A DNA stretch of 64,000 nt from Serratia sp. Ag1 (GCF_000743355.1 NZ_JQEI01000023.1:186001-250000); one strand, 5' to 3'. Positions 8,467-18,430 are shown, counted from the stretch's first letter. Notes: a model not told the origin generated them from the letters alone. Program-made: numbers and translations.

Positions 8467-11400
8467 ATGGCATCGCTGCGTGAATTAATCATTAAAATTT
8501 CGGCCAATTCCAGTTCGTTCCAGACTGAAATTTCCCGCGCGTCGCGCATGGGGGCTGACTATTACAAAACCATGGATCAAGGTGGCAGGAAAGCAGCCGC
8601 TGCCGCGCGCCAGCAACAGCAGGCAATTCAGGCTTTGAATGCTGAACTGGCCTCTGTTGCCGGGGTTGCAGCAGGTTTGACGGGGGTGGTTGCGGGCGCG
8701 TTTGCCGTGGACTCACTTATTACCACTGCGGATAACTGGGGGCAGTTGTCGTCACGCATCAAAATGGCAACAGGTTCGGCGGATGAATATAACCTGGTGC
8801 AGCAACGACTGATGGAAATCAGCGATCGCACCTACAAGCCGATCGAGGAACAGTCCGAGTTATTCATTCGCAGCGCCAAGGCAATGCAGGAGCTGGGTTA
8901 CAGTACAGCAGGAACCATTGACTTCATTGATTCCATTTCTAGCTCGCTGACGATCAACGCCGCCAGTGCTGAAAAGGGGGCCAGAACAATTGATGCCATG
9001 TCTAAATCCATGGTGACCGGCAAAGTTGCTGGTGATGAGTGGAAAACCGTGATGGAGGTTATGCCGACAGTGATCGGCGATATTGGTCGATACCTGGGGA
9101 TTACTGAAACCGCCGTTAAACAGATGGCTGCAGCGGGCAAGTTGTCCATGGATACTTTCGCGAAAGCCACAATCGCTGCTCGTGAACGTAATGCTGAGCT
9201 GGCTGAAGCTATGCCAACCACAGTTGGCGACGCGATCACCAAGCTTTCCAACCATTGGAAAAAGTATATTGGTGAAACTAATGAGGCGCACGGTGCTACA
9301 CAAGTGCTATCTGGTGGAATTGGGCACCTTGCGGACAATATCGAGACCGTAGGTAATGTTACCGGCGTCCTGATCGGCATCGGTGTTGCTCGGTACCTGG
9401 GTAACATGACCACGTCACTGGGATCAGCGTCCGTTGGTTTGATCCAGGCCAAAAAAGGTGAAGTGGCGCTGGCAGCTGCACAGTTGGAGGGCACCAAGGT
9501 TTCAACCGCTCGGGCGCGTGCAGCGGTATACCGTGCGCAGCAGGCGCTTGCCGCGGCTAAAGGTACGGATGGACAGGCTGCTGCAGAAAGGCGATTAGCC
9601 GCATCCCAGCAGGCGTTAACCCGCAATATTGCAGCGCGAACGGCGGCTCAAACGGCGCTCAACAACGTTACTGCTGTGGGTTCTCGCCTTATGTCCGGCG
9701 CGCTGGGGCTTGTTGGCGGTATCCCTGGTTTACTCATGCTTGGCGCGGGGGCGTGGTACTACATGTACCAGCAGCAGGAGCAGGCCCGTGCATCAGCTGA
9801 GTCCTACGCAAAAACGCTGGATGAAGTACGGGCAAAATTACCCTCAATGACGCTGCCTGATGTAAGTGAGAACCAAGAAAGCGCAAAAAAATCCCTCGAA
9901 GAGCAGAATCGTAAGATTAGCGAACAGCTTGTTTTGATTGGTGATCTGGAAGACAGGATCACCAGCCTTAACAAAGCGCGCGAAACGCCAGACTGGAAGA
10001 AGGGTTATAGTGCCTACTCTCCCAGCGAAGCGGACAACATAAAGGCGATTGAGGAGGCTACAGCTAGCCTAGCTGTGGAACAGGCGCGCCTGTCTGAAAT
10101 GCAAAGTCAGGCTAGGTCGATTCAGGATGCGCTTGCAGGAATAGAAGATCGTCGTAATTTTCTCATCCGGCAAAATGCAGCAGAACAGAACGCCGCCTAC
10201 CAGTCATTGGTCATGATGACCGGTCAGCACTCGGAATTTAACCGCTTGCTGGGGTTGGGTAACGATCTGCTAGCCTCTCGCCAGGGGTTGCTGGCTAACG
10301 GCCCCCTTCGTTTACCGCAGGCAACAGTGACGGATTCAGAGCAGCAAGCTCTGTTACAAAAACAGCAGGCAGCAGAACTGGCAGGGCTGGAGGGTGAGCG
10401 TCGCGTAGTCAAGCAGGCTGAGTTTGATTTGCAGAGAATGGGCAAAACTGGCCCCGAAAACTATGAATACGCCAAAAAGTATATAGATTTCGCAAAGGAG
10501 GCATTTAGAAAGGATCAGAAAGCATCAGAGGCCAAGAAAGCAGCCACAGCTGCGACCAGTGCCCACAACAAAGCTGAAACCGAGGCCGCGCGAACCGCAG
10601 AGCAGTACAGCCGAAAAATTGCTGATCTGAGTATTGCGGTAGATGTCCAAAGGGTTAGGGCCACTCAGGGTGAGAAAGCCGCCGAACTGTACGCGGCATC
10701 TCATGAAAGTGGTGTTAAGTGGACTAATGAGCAGCGCAAGGCGATCGAGGCATCATCAGTTGAGTTAGCTACCTGGACTCAGAAGGCTGATGAGGCTGTC
10801 AGAAAGCAGCGTGAAATGGCTGATGCATTAAAGGATTTGACCGATGCCGCCCGGAAATACAACGATGAGGCCACAGCCAGCCAGAAAACTCGGGGTATGG
10901 GGCAGCGCCAGCGGGATTATTTTGATGAGCGGCAGCAAGTTGAGCGCGTTTACGATAAATCGGATAAGGGTACTGAAGCTGCTGCTGCGCGAATCGCTGC
11001 GCTTGATGCTCTTGACTCAAAATATAAAGCAGCCAAGGCCGCAGAAGCGGATTGGATGTCCGGCGTCAGCGCTGGCATGGCTGATTGGGTTGATGAGGCA
11101 TCGAATTATGCCGGGCAGGCGGCGAGCGCAACAAACAATGCCATGAGCGGCATGGTTACTAACATCACCGAAATGCTGAATGGTAACAAAGCATCATGGA
11201 AAGACTGGTCTGTCAGTGTGCTGAAGGAGATAGAGAAAGTCCTGGTTAACGCGGCGATGGTAGGCGTAATAAAATCAGTGGCTGGTGGCGTGATGGGGGC
11301 GTTTGGTGTGGCTGGCGGTGGATCTGGGGCGAGCGGGTTTGATACAGGTGCATACAGTGGGCTCACGTTTGATACCGGTGGTTTTACTGGTCTGGGCGGT

Positions 11401-12054
11401 AAATATGAACCCGCTGGAGTTGTCCATAAAGGCGAGTTTGTTTTCACCAAAGAAGCTACCGAGCGGATCGGTGTCGATAATCTCTACGGCATGATGCGTG
11501 GTTACGCAACCGGTGGGCTGGTTTCTGATGGGGTACCTTCCGTAGCAGCCGCATACGCACCACCAACACCCGCAAGTGTGGCGCCGCAGATTAACGTTTA
11601 TATCGATAGCGCCGATCTGTCAGTGCAGAATACTCCGCAGGGCAGGGAACAGTTATCCGGTCAGGTGCTCGGTAGCATGATGCAAGCCCTATCAACCGTA
11701 ACCAGTTGGCTCAGTTCTGCTATGCCTGATAGCGGGTTAAGTGCGGGGTCAGCGGTCTGGGATGTTGCAACAGCCTATTCAGCGCCAACCAGCGCCTTTG
11801 ATCGATCTCTGGATTTTAGGCCAACAACTGGCACTCAGCCGCCAATAGCCCGTGATGGCACTGGAGCAAGCACCATCGTTAATGTGGAAATCAACATTGA
11901 TGGTGCAGGCAATACCAGTGCAAAAGCTGATGTAAATGATTGGGGGGATTTTGCAAAGCAGATGGGAAATATTGCTGCGCAGGAAAGCCAAAAAGTCATC
12001 AATAAAAACCTCGATCCAGGCATGCCGATCTGGAAAGCAATTAAGGGGATGTAA
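8467..12054 (+). CDS. Tail tape measure protein
   Basis: The 1195-residue product is by far the longest tail gene before J and sets tail length. The N-terminal quarter carries the usual tape measure domain (DNWGQLSSRIKMATGS, SEKGARTIDAMSKSMVTGK-like segments), followed by a hydrophobic stretch (ALGLVGGIPGLLMLGAGAW, near residues 415-433) and long Ala/Gln/Glu-rich coiled coils. The C-terminal part has the lambda gpH-like motif GKYEPAGVVHKGEFVFTKEA, seen in many siphophages. Its stop overlaps the start of the M-like gene. In the family the protein is also ejected into the cell envelope during infection. Confidence 0.95.
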   Translation: MASLRELIIKISANSSSFQTEISRASRMGADYYKTMDQGGRKAAAAARQQQQAIQALNAELASVAGVAAGLTGVVAGAFAVDSLITTADNWGQLSSRIKMATGSADEYNLVQQRLMEISDRTYKPIEEQSELFIRSAKAMQELGYSTAGTIDFIDSISSSLTINAASAEKGARTIDAMSKSMVTGKVAGDEWKTVMEVMPTVIGDIGRYLGITETAVKQMAAAGKLSMDTFAKATIAARERNAELAEAMPTTVGDAITKLSNHWKKYIGETNEAHGATQVLSGGIGHLADNIETVGNVTGVLIGIGVARYLGNMTTSLGSASVGLIQAKKGEVALAAAQLEGTKVSTARARAAVYRAQQALAAAKGTDGQAAAERRLAASQQALTRNIAARTAAQTALNNVTAVGSRLMSGALGLVGGIPGLLMLGAGAWYYMYQQQEQARASAESYAKTLDEVRAKLPSMTLPDVSENQESAKKSLEEQNRKISEQLVLIGDLEDRITSLNKARETPDWKKGYSAYSPSEADNIKAIEEATASLAVEQARLSEMQSQARSIQDALAGIEDRRNFLIRQNAAEQNAAYQSLVMMTGQHSEFNRLLGLGNDLLASRQGLLANGPLRLPQATVTDSEQQALLQKQQAAELAGLEGERRVVKQAEFDLQRMGKTGPENYEYAKKYIDFAKEAFRKDQKASEAKKAATAATSAHNKAETEAARTAEQYSRKIADLSIAVDVQRVRATQGEKAAELYAASHESGVKWTNEQRKAIEASSVELATWTQKADEAVRKQREMADALKDLTDAARKYNDEATASQKTRGMGQRQRDYFDERQQVERVYDKSDKGTEAAAARIAALDALDSKYKAAKAAEADWMSGVSAGMADWVDEASNYAGQAASATNNAMSGMVTNITEMLNGNKASWKDWSVSVLKEIEKVLVNAAMVGVIKSVAGGVMGAFGVAGGGSGASGFDTGAYSGLTFDTGGFTGLGGKYEPAGVVHKGEFVFTKEATERIGVDNLYGMMRGYATGGLVSDGVPSVAAAYAPPTPASVAPQINVYIDSADLSVQNTPQGREQLSGQVLGSMMQALSTVTSWLSSAMPDSGLSAGSAVWDVATAYSAPTSAFDRSLDFRPTTGTQPPIARDGTGASTIVNVEINIDGAGNTSAKADVNDWGDFAKQMGNIAAQESQKVINKNLDPGMPIWKAIKGM

Positions 12055-12392
12055 TGGCAATCAAAACATTTACTTTCCCGGCCCGCGTGAACGCTACCGG
12101 TGATGTGCAGTTTCGGCTGCGCAAGGCCCAATTCGGTGATGGTTACTCTCAAGTGGCCGGTGATGGCATCAACCCTGTAACCCGCTCATGGGAAGTTTCA
12201 TTTGCCGGAAAACTGAAAAAAATCATGCCGGTAATTCAATTTCTTGAAGAACACCAAGGCACCAAGTCTTTTCAGTGGGTGCCGCCACTTGGTGACCTTG
12301 GCTTGTATCGCTGTGATGGGTTCAAGCCTGTTGCGCTGGGTGCCGGTAATTATTCCCTGACAGCCACATTCACCGAAGCATTTAACCCGTAA
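12054..12392 (+). CDS. Minor tail protein M-like
   Basis: A 112-residue protein of the lambda gpM family (phage minor tail). The family signs are FRLRKAQFGDGYSQVAGDGIN near the N-terminus (here split by a few residues), the central HQGTKSFQWVPPLGD and YSLTATFTEAFNP at the end. It begins on the tape measure stop (TAATG) with AAGGGG upstream, and is followed by L and K in lambda order. It is part of the tail tip. Confidence 0.92.
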   Translation: MAIKTFTFPARVNATGDVQFRLRKAQFGDGYSQVAGDGINPVTRSWEVSFAGKLKKIMPVIQFLEEHQGTKSFQWVPPLGDLGLYRCDGFKPVALGAGNYSLTATFTEAFNP

Positions 12393-12401
12393 GGAGAGAT
12401 C

Positions 12402-13151
12402 ATGCTTAATGCTGATGTACAGAAGCTGGAGCCGGGTAACCGCGTTCGGCTCTATGAGGTTGACGGTACTTTATTTGGTGCTGATATTTTGCGGTTTCAC
12501 AGCGACACCTTACCTTTTACACCCGAAGAGTTGGCCGCTGCTGGCGGTGACGAAAATAAGTTACCGGCAAAATCAATATGGTGGCAGGGAAAGGAGTACG
12601 GCCCTTGGCCGGTTCAGATCGAAGGGCTGGAAATCTCCGGCGACGGACAAAGCTCACACCCCAAATTATCCGTAGCAAACCTCAACGGGCTGATCACTGC
12701 GCTCTGTCTCAGGTTTGACGATATGGCTCAGGCCAAGGTGACGATACGCGACACTTTCGCCCATTACCTGGATGCCCGCAATTTTCCAGATGGTAACCCG
12801 ACCGCCGATCCGGTGCAGGAGAAAGTGCAGGTGTTCTACATCGATCGCAAAGCGACGGAAACGGATGAAGTGGTCGAGTTTGAGTTGTCGAGCCCGGCCG
12901 ATCTGCGCGGGCAACTCATCCCAACGCGCCAGATTCACAGCATTTGTACCTGGTGTTCCCGCGGCTGGTATCGAACCGGCAAGGGATGTGATTACGCCGG
13001 TAACTTATATTTTGACGAAAAAGGCAATCCGGTAGACGACCCAAGCAAAGATCGGTGCGGCGGCCTGCTCAGCGACTGCCAAAAGCGTTTCGGTGAAAAT
13101 AATCCGGTGCCGTTCGGTGGCATGCCTGGTGCTGCACTGATCCGCCAATGA
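12402..13151 (+). CDS. Minor tail protein L-like, probable Fe-S protein
   Basis: The 249-residue product matches lambda gpL. The C-terminal domain has cysteines at 182, 185, 196, 219 and 226. The spacings 196-219 (23) and 219-226 (7) equal those of the four cysteines that bind the [4Fe-4S] cluster in lambda gpL as I recall them; 182 or 185 would be the fourth ligand. The rest (VRLYEVDGTLFGADILRF, LNGLITALCLRFDD) is typical of the tail tip protein. An AAGGAG site precedes the ATG. Placement M-L-K supports the call. Confidence 0.93.
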   Translation: MLNADVQKLEPGNRVRLYEVDGTLFGADILRFHSDTLPFTPEELAAAGGDENKLPAKSIWWQGKEYGPWPVQIEGLEISGDGQSSHPKLSVANLNGLITALCLRFDDMAQAKVTIRDTFAHYLDARNFPDGNPTADPVQEKVQVFYIDRKATETDEVVEFELSSPADLRGQLIPTRQIHSICTWCSRGWYRTGKGCDYAGNLYFDEKGNPVDDPSKDRCGGLLSDCQKRFGENNPVPFGGMPGAALIRQ

Positions 13152-13159
13152 GGTGAGTT

Positions 13160-13867
13160 ATGCGGGAAAAAACATTATCGGCCATCATGGCTCATGCTGA
13201 AGCGGAGTACCCCAAAGAATGTTGCGGAGTGGTGGCGCAACGCTCACGCGTGGAGCGCTACTTTCCTTGCAAGAACCTGGCAGAAAAGCCCACCGAAGAC
13301 TTTCAGCTTGATCCTGCGGGTTATATGGAGGTTGAGGAGTGGGGCAAGATCACTGCCATTGTGCATAGCCACCCTGACGCAACCACGCAGCCGAGCGAAC
13401 TGGACAAGGCTCAGTGTGATGCAACAGAGCTGCCGTGGCATATTGTGAGCTGGCCCGAAGGTGATTTGCGGACGATCTACCCGCGCGGTGATCTGCCGCT
13501 TATCGGTCGCCAGTTTGTGCTGGGGTATACGGACTGCTGGGGCTTAATCATGAGTTACTACCGGCAGGAGCACAGCATTGAACTTAATGATTATCGGGTA
13601 GATTACCCCTGGTGGGAATCCGGTACCGAAAACCGCTATCTGGATAACTGGTTCGAGTGCGGTTTTCGTGAGTTCAGCGGCCCAGCGCAACCCGGTGATC
13701 TGGTTATCATGCAGATATCGGCCCCAGTACCGAACCACGCCGGGGTGCTGCTGGTAGACGGCATGCTGCTCCACCATATGTATGGGATGTTGAGCCAGCG
13801 CGTGCCATACGGCGGCCAATGGCTTGAGAGAACTGTGAAGGTACTGCGTCACAAAGACCTGCGGTGA
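13160..13867 (+). CDS. Tail assembly protein K-like (JAMM + NlpC/P60)
   Basis: The 235-residue product has the two-domain design of lambda gpK. The N-terminal half is a JAB/MPN metalloprotease domain: Glu in KECCGVVAQ and the zinc motif HSHPDATTQPSELD. The C-terminal half is an NlpC/P60 peptidase: the cysteine in GYTDCWGLIMSYYR and the histidine in VPNHAGVLLVDG. In lambda-like phages K is needed for tail tip maturation, and the NlpC/P60 part may trim peptidoglycan during entry. All catalytic-looking residues are present. Confidence 0.93.
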   Translation: MREKTLSAIMAHAEAEYPKECCGVVAQRSRVERYFPCKNLAEKPTEDFQLDPAGYMEVEEWGKITAIVHSHPDATTQPSELDKAQCDATELPWHIVSWPEGDLRTIYPRGDLPLIGRQFVLGYTDCWGLIMSYYRQEHSIELNDYRVDYPWWESGTENRYLDNWFECGFREFSGPAQPGDLVIMQISAPVPNHAGVLLVDGMLLHHMYGMLSQRVPYGGQWLERTVKVLRHKDLR

Positions 13868-13910
13868 GTGCTATCATTCTGGGGTTTATCAATATTATTT
13901 GGAGAATGGC

Positions 13911-14216
13911 ATGTACAGGTATGGTGGTGGTTATGAATATAGTGCTGGAGCAGTTGTTCTGATAATTATTCTTTGGATTATTGGTATCGCAGTTTGGTTT
14001 TATCTCAATAGGGCAAGCGTAAGAGCTAATAGGCAAATTGAATTACTGGAATCAATAGACAAAAAAATGAATGCCATTATTGATCTTGAAATAGGAAAAA
14101 TGTCATCAATGAAAGGTAGCTATGATTCTTGTAGTGAGGAAAGTAAAACACCTGAACCCACCAATATTCCAATAGCAGAGACACTAAAAGAGCATTTTTT
14201 AAATAAGAAAAAGTAG
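13911..14216 (+). CDS. Small membrane protein inserted between tail genes K and I (moron-like)
   Basis: A 101-residue protein with one clear membrane segment (AGAVVLIIILWIIGIAVWFYL, split here over about residues 11-31), a charged helix after it (ANRQIELLESIDKKMNA) and a Lys-rich end. I choose ATG 13911 because GGAG lies six bases upstream; the frame runs back only to a TTG. It is plainly more AT-rich than its neighbours and is closed by its own strong terminator. Lambda has no gene here. These are the signs of a 'moron', a late-acquired gene, and small membrane morons often act in superinfection exclusion; that role is inference only. Confidence 0.75.
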   Translation: MYRYGGGYEYSAGAVVLIIILWIIGIAVWFYLNRASVRANRQIELLESIDKKMNAIIDLEIGKMSSMKGSYDSCSEESKTPEPTNIPIAETLKEHFLNKKK

Positions 14217-14236
14217 CCCTCTTCGGAGGGTTTTTT
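14217..14236 (+). terminator. Intrinsic terminator after the K-I inserted gene
   Basis: CCCTC, a TTCG loop and GAGGG are followed by six T. The hairpin is tight and stable and closes the inserted small gene. Confidence 0.8.
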
Positions 14237-14248
14237 ATTGGAGGTAAC

Positions 14249-14884
14249 ATGGCTTTTATTGATGTCCCAATCAGGAAAATGGTTTTTCATGGCCCCCTGA
14301 TCGAGCGATTTGGGCGTGAGTTTAAATATAAAGCTCACAGTGTACCCAAGATGATGTCAGCGGCTAAATGCCTGCTTGATGGGTTCGAGCGGTACATGAT
14401 GGAGGCGCATAAGCGAGGTTTAACCTTTGCCGTATTTGTCGGTAATGAACGAAAGCGTAACATTGCGGAAGCTGAGCTGGAAATGACCAAAGGCAATGAA
14501 GATATTCACCTGGTGCCGGTGATTATTGGAAGCAAACGCGGCGGGTTATTCCAAACAATTCTCGGCGTTGCGCTTATCGCCGTAGCTGCTGCGTTTACTG
14601 GCGGGGCAGCTATAGGACTTGGTGCCGGATTTGCGAGTGCGGGAGCGTGGGGATCTGTGGCTCTTGTTGGTGCATCAATGGCCCTGGGTGGTATTGTTCA
14701 AATGCTATCCCCGCAGGCTGGTAAATTGCGAATGCGCGAAAGCCCGGATAATAAGCCGAGCTATGCCTTCGGTGGGCCGGTTAACTCAGTGGCGCAGGGC
14801 AATCCTGTTGCTATAGGTTATGGCTGCCGTGAAATTGGTGGTGCTGTAATTTCCGCCGGTATCCATACCGAAGATCAGATGTAA
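14249..14884 (+). CDS. Tail assembly protein I-like
   Basis: The 211-residue product belongs to the lambda gpI family. It begins with a short basic/aromatic part (IRKMVFHGPLIERFG), has a Gly/Ala-rich hydrophobic middle (LIAVAAAFTGGAAIGLGAG and SVALVGASMALGGIVQ) and ends in the family-typical FGGPVNSVAQGNPVAIGYG. In lambda, gpI takes part in building the tail tip with J, K and L and is not found in the finished tail. It lies directly before J, as in lambda, after the inserted membrane gene and its terminator. Confidence 0.92.
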   Translation: MAFIDVPIRKMVFHGPLIERFGREFKYKAHSVPKMMSAAKCLLDGFERYMMEAHKRGLTFAVFVGNERKRNIAEAELEMTKGNEDIHLVPVIIGSKRGGLFQTILGVALIAVAAAFTGGAAIGLGAGFASAGAWGSVALVGASMALGGIVQMLSPQAGKLRMRESPDNKPSYAFGGPVNSVAQGNPVAIGYGCREIGGAVISAGIHTEDQM

Positions 14885-14913
14885 ATAATTCCCCCTCGTT
14901 AAATATCCTCATG

Positions 14914-14931
14914 CCGCTTTTGCGGATTTTT
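14914..14931 (+). terminator. Intrinsic terminator between I and J
   Basis: CCGC, TTTT loop and GCGG, followed by ATTTTT. A short hairpin of modest strength. Confidence 0.55.
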
Positions 14932-14945
14932 GTTATGGGAGAAAT

Positions 14946-17900
14946 ATGACAAACATAATTAAAGGCCACAAAGGTGGGAGTGGTGGCGGGCGTACGCCTG
15001 TAGAGTCGCCGGATAGTATTCAGTCTATTGCCCGCGCCAAAATTTTGCTTGCTCTGGGCGAAGGGGAATGGGTTGGCGGACTGGATGGAAAGAATATTTA
15101 TCTGAATGGCACCCCGCTTACCAATGAAGATGGGACGGATAACTTCAGCGGGGTAACCTGGGAGTTTCGGCCCGGCACACAGCATCAGGATTATATTCAG
15201 GGCATACCTGCTGTGGAGAATGAAATAACCGTTAATACCACTCTGAAAAATACCATGCCGTGGGTACGCTCGATCAGCAATACGCAGTTGTCCGCCGTGC
15301 GGGTTCGTTTCGGATGGGCCAATTTAATCAGGCAAGAAGATAATGGCGACGTCAACGGCACCCGCGTTGAGTACGCTATCGATCTGGCGACGGACGGCGG
15401 AGCCTATCAAGAGGTATTAAAATCCGCTGTTGATGGTAAGACAACAACGCTTTACGAGCGCTCGCACCGCATTAACTTACCCAAAGCGGTCACGGGCTGG
15501 CAAATTCGCGCCCGCCGCATTACGGCCGACTCAAGCACTGCCCGTGTTACTGACGCGATGACGGTTGAGGCGATCACTGAAGTGATTGATGCAAAACTCC
15601 GCTACCCAAATACGGCGTTGTTATTTATTGAATTTGATGCAAAACAGTTTCCCAACATTCCCAAAATCAGTTGCAAGCCGAAAATGGCGATTATCCGCGT
15701 ACCGGATAATTACGATCCTGTAACCAGAACCTATACAGGTACCTGGTACGGCGGCTTTAAGTGGGCACACAGCAATAACCCTGCCTGGGTGTTTTACGAT
15801 ATTGTGACGTCCAGCATGTACGGCCTGGGAAATCGCATTGATTCCAGCCTGGTTAAAGAGGAGGAGCTGTATCGCATCGCGCAGTATTGCGATCAACTGG
15901 TGCCTGATGGGCGAGGCGGCGGGGGCAAAGAGCCTCGCTTTACGTGCGACGTGTATATCCAGTCTCGCAAAGATGCATGGACAGTATTAAGTGATCTGGC
16001 TGCCATCTTTCGGGGCATGACTTACTGGGGGCAGAATCAACTTGTTGCGCTGGCTGACATGCCTCGCGATGTCGATTACATTTACACCCGTGCCAACGTG
16101 ATTAACGGGAAATTTGCATACTCGGCATCGAGTGAACGCGTTCGTTACACAACTGCAATGGTCGCCTGGTCTGATCCAGATAATCATTACGCTGATGCTG
16201 TTGAAGCTGTTTTTGATAACGACCTGGCCCGTCGCTATGGCACCAACCAAACGGAACTTACTGTGATAGGCTGCACCCGACAGAGTGAAGCGAATCGTCG
16301 CGGGCGTTGGGCATTGCTCACCAACAGCAAAGATCGCGTGGTTTCGTTTTCTGTGGGGTTGGATGGGGTTATCCCGCTACCCGGGCATATCATCGGGGTT
16401 GCTGATCAGATGTTGGCAGGCCGGGCGATTGGCGGCCGCATTCGCTCTGTATCCGGGCGGAATATCACTCTGGATAGAAAGCCTGATGCCAAAGTGGGTG
16501 ATCGCCTGATTATTAATTTGCCCTCAGGAAGATCTCAAGCCAGAACCATTCAAGCAGTAAGCGGCAATACCGTGACTGTTACGGCAAACTACAGCGAAAC
16601 ACCAGCACCGGAGTCGGCATGGTCAATCGATGCTGATGATCTCGCTATTCAGCAGTACCGCGTTATAGGCATTGCTGACAATGGCGACAATACCTATTCG
16701 ATAACGGCCGCTCAGCATGACCCAAACAAATATGCGTACATAGATGATGGCGCCAGACTGGAAGATCGCCCTGTTTCTATTATCCCGCCAGGGGTTCAGG
16801 GACCACCGAAGAACGTTAAAATCAGCGAAACATCAGCGATGATCCAAGGCTTATCCGTTGCCACGTTGCGAGTGACTTGGGATAGCACTGAGAACGCGAT
16901 CGCCTACGAAGTGGAGTGGCGGCGTGATAATGGCAATTGGGTTGCCGGACTGCGTACGTCAGCGCTCGGCATTGAAGTGCAGGGGATTTATGCAGGGCGC
17001 TATCAGGCTCGCGTTCGCGCCATCAACGCGGCTGAAATCTCTAGTATTTGGGCTAATGCGCCGGAGGCCACATTATCCGGAAAAATCGGTGAACCGCCAG
17101 CGTTAGCGAGTTTCACGACCACCGGCCAGGTGTTTGGCATCGTGCTGAATTGGGCATTCCCGCCTGGCGCTGAGGATACGCAACGCACTGAAATCTGGTA
17201 CAGCACACAGCCGGACGGCGCTGGCGCGATGCACCTGGGCGATTACGCCTATCCTCAGCGGAGCCATACGATGACCGGTCTAAATGCTGGGGTGCGGTTC
17301 TGGTTTCAAGCCCGTCTCGTTGACAGACTCGGCAATACCGGGCCGTGGACAGCCTGGACAGAAGGCACATCAAGCAGTGAAGCCGACGTGGTTTTAGGTT
17401 ATCTGAAAGATCAGATTACTAAAACGCAACTCGCACAAGAGCTGCAAAAACCAATTGAAGATGCCAGTAAGTTGCAGGATATGTGGTCTGTCAAAGTTGC
17501 AAAAACCATAGACGGAAAACAATATCTTGCCGGTATCGGTGTTGGTGTTGAGAACACGCCAGATGGCATGCAGAGTCAAGTGCTGATAAATGCTAATCGG
17601 TTTGCGGTTTTAAATTCTGTAGACGGTACAGCAGCAGGGGTATCTATCCCGTTTGCAATTGATAAAAACCAAGTTTTTATGAACGCGGCATTCATCAAGG
17701 ACGGTTCCATAACTAACGCAAAAATTGGTGAATCTATAACATCATATGATTGGGTGTGGAATGCGGATCCGGCAAAAACGATAGGCTGGGCGATCGATAA
17801 GCGGGGTGCGGCTTGGTTTAATAATGTTTATATCAGAGGGACCATTCACGCTGATAGCGGATATTTTAAAGGGGCAATATACGCTGATAGTGGATATTTC

Positions 17901-18365
17901 AAAGGAGATATAACGGGTTCCAACGGTACATTTAAAGGTACTGTTTATGCGGAAAATTTAATCGGCGATAACACGCATGTCGGTGTATGGAGTCCTGTTT
18001 ACGTGGTCGGTGCTAACGACAGTACGCATAGGTATTTCCATGGCGGATTGCCATACCCTTCCGTAGTTGTAATTCCGTATGTAACTATATCTGTGTATGG
18101 AACTGGAAGCGGGGCAGGGTCTGTTTATATAAAAATTAACGGGGTTGAATATTGGAGTGCGCACGCAGGACCAACATCTGTGTATCGCGGCTCTATAGTC
18201 ATTGATGTTCCGGCAAACGGAACACTTGACGTTGAGTTTGGTATTACAGGGGCTGAACGCGGCCTTGTATGGACTAGCACAATTAACCCGGGGCCAGGGA
18301 CTCCTGGTACTGGCGGTGAAATGGCAGTAATAGCATTTAGAAAAGGCCAGAACCGTTTCTCATAA
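14946..18365 (+). CDS. Host specificity (central tail tip) protein J-like
   Basis: At 1139 residues this is the lambda gpJ counterpart, the central tip fibre that touches the outer-membrane receptor. The N-terminal 600 residues are the conserved part (MTNIIKGHKGGSGGG, GTWYGGFKWAHSNNPAWVFYD, CDVYIQSRKDAWTVL). Fibronectin type III-like repeats follow from about residue 620 to 820. The last 200 residues are variable and hold two near-copies of ADSGYFKG(A/D)I, a repeat style common in fibre shafts. The C-terminal domain should set receptor choice and is the part most different between phages. A strong terminator follows. Confidence 0.95.
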   Translation: MTNIIKGHKGGSGGGRTPVESPDSIQSIARAKILLALGEGEWVGGLDGKNIYLNGTPLTNEDGTDNFSGVTWEFRPGTQHQDYIQGIPAVENEITVNTTLKNTMPWVRSISNTQLSAVRVRFGWANLIRQEDNGDVNGTRVEYAIDLATDGGAYQEVLKSAVDGKTTTLYERSHRINLPKAVTGWQIRARRITADSSTARVTDAMTVEAITEVIDAKLRYPNTALLFIEFDAKQFPNIPKISCKPKMAIIRVPDNYDPVTRTYTGTWYGGFKWAHSNNPAWVFYDIVTSSMYGLGNRIDSSLVKEEELYRIAQYCDQLVPDGRGGGGKEPRFTCDVYIQSRKDAWTVLSDLAAIFRGMTYWGQNQLVALADMPRDVDYIYTRANVINGKFAYSASSERVRYTTAMVAWSDPDNHYADAVEAVFDNDLARRYGTNQTELTVIGCTRQSEANRRGRWALLTNSKDRVVSFSVGLDGVIPLPGHIIGVADQMLAGRAIGGRIRSVSGRNITLDRKPDAKVGDRLIINLPSGRSQARTIQAVSGNTVTVTANYSETPAPESAWSIDADDLAIQQYRVIGIADNGDNTYSITAAQHDPNKYAYIDDGARLEDRPVSIIPPGVQGPPKNVKISETSAMIQGLSVATLRVTWDSTENAIAYEVEWRRDNGNWVAGLRTSALGIEVQGIYAGRYQARVRAINAAEISSIWANAPEATLSGKIGEPPALASFTTTGQVFGIVLNWAFPPGAEDTQRTEIWYSTQPDGAGAMHLGDYAYPQRSHTMTGLNAGVRFWFQARLVDRLGNTGPWTAWTEGTSSSEADVVLGYLKDQITKTQLAQELQKPIEDASKLQDMWSVKVAKTIDGKQYLAGIGVGVENTPDGMQSQVLINANRFAVLNSVDGTAAGVSIPFAIDKNQVFMNAAFIKDGSITNAKIGESITSYDWVWNADPAKTIGWAIDKRGAAWFNNVYIRGTIHADSGYFKGAIYADSGYFKGDITGSNGTFKGTVYAENLIGDNTHVGVWSPVYVVGANDSTHRYFHGGLPYPSVVVIPYVTISVYGTGSGAGSVYIKINGVEYWSAHAGPTSVYRGSIVIDVPANGTLDVEFGITGAERGLVWTSTINPGPGTPGTGGEMAVIAFRKGQNRFS

Positions 18366-18389
18366 GCAATTAATTATTGAAATCATCAT

Positions 18390-18413
18390 AACCCGCCACT
18401 GAGCGGGTTTTTT
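18390..18413 (+). terminator. Intrinsic terminator after J
   Basis: AACCCGC and GCGGGTT pair around CACTGA and run into a row of T. It separates J from the side tail fibre gene. Confidence 0.8.
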
Positions 18414-18430
18414 ATTTGGAGAATAAACCT

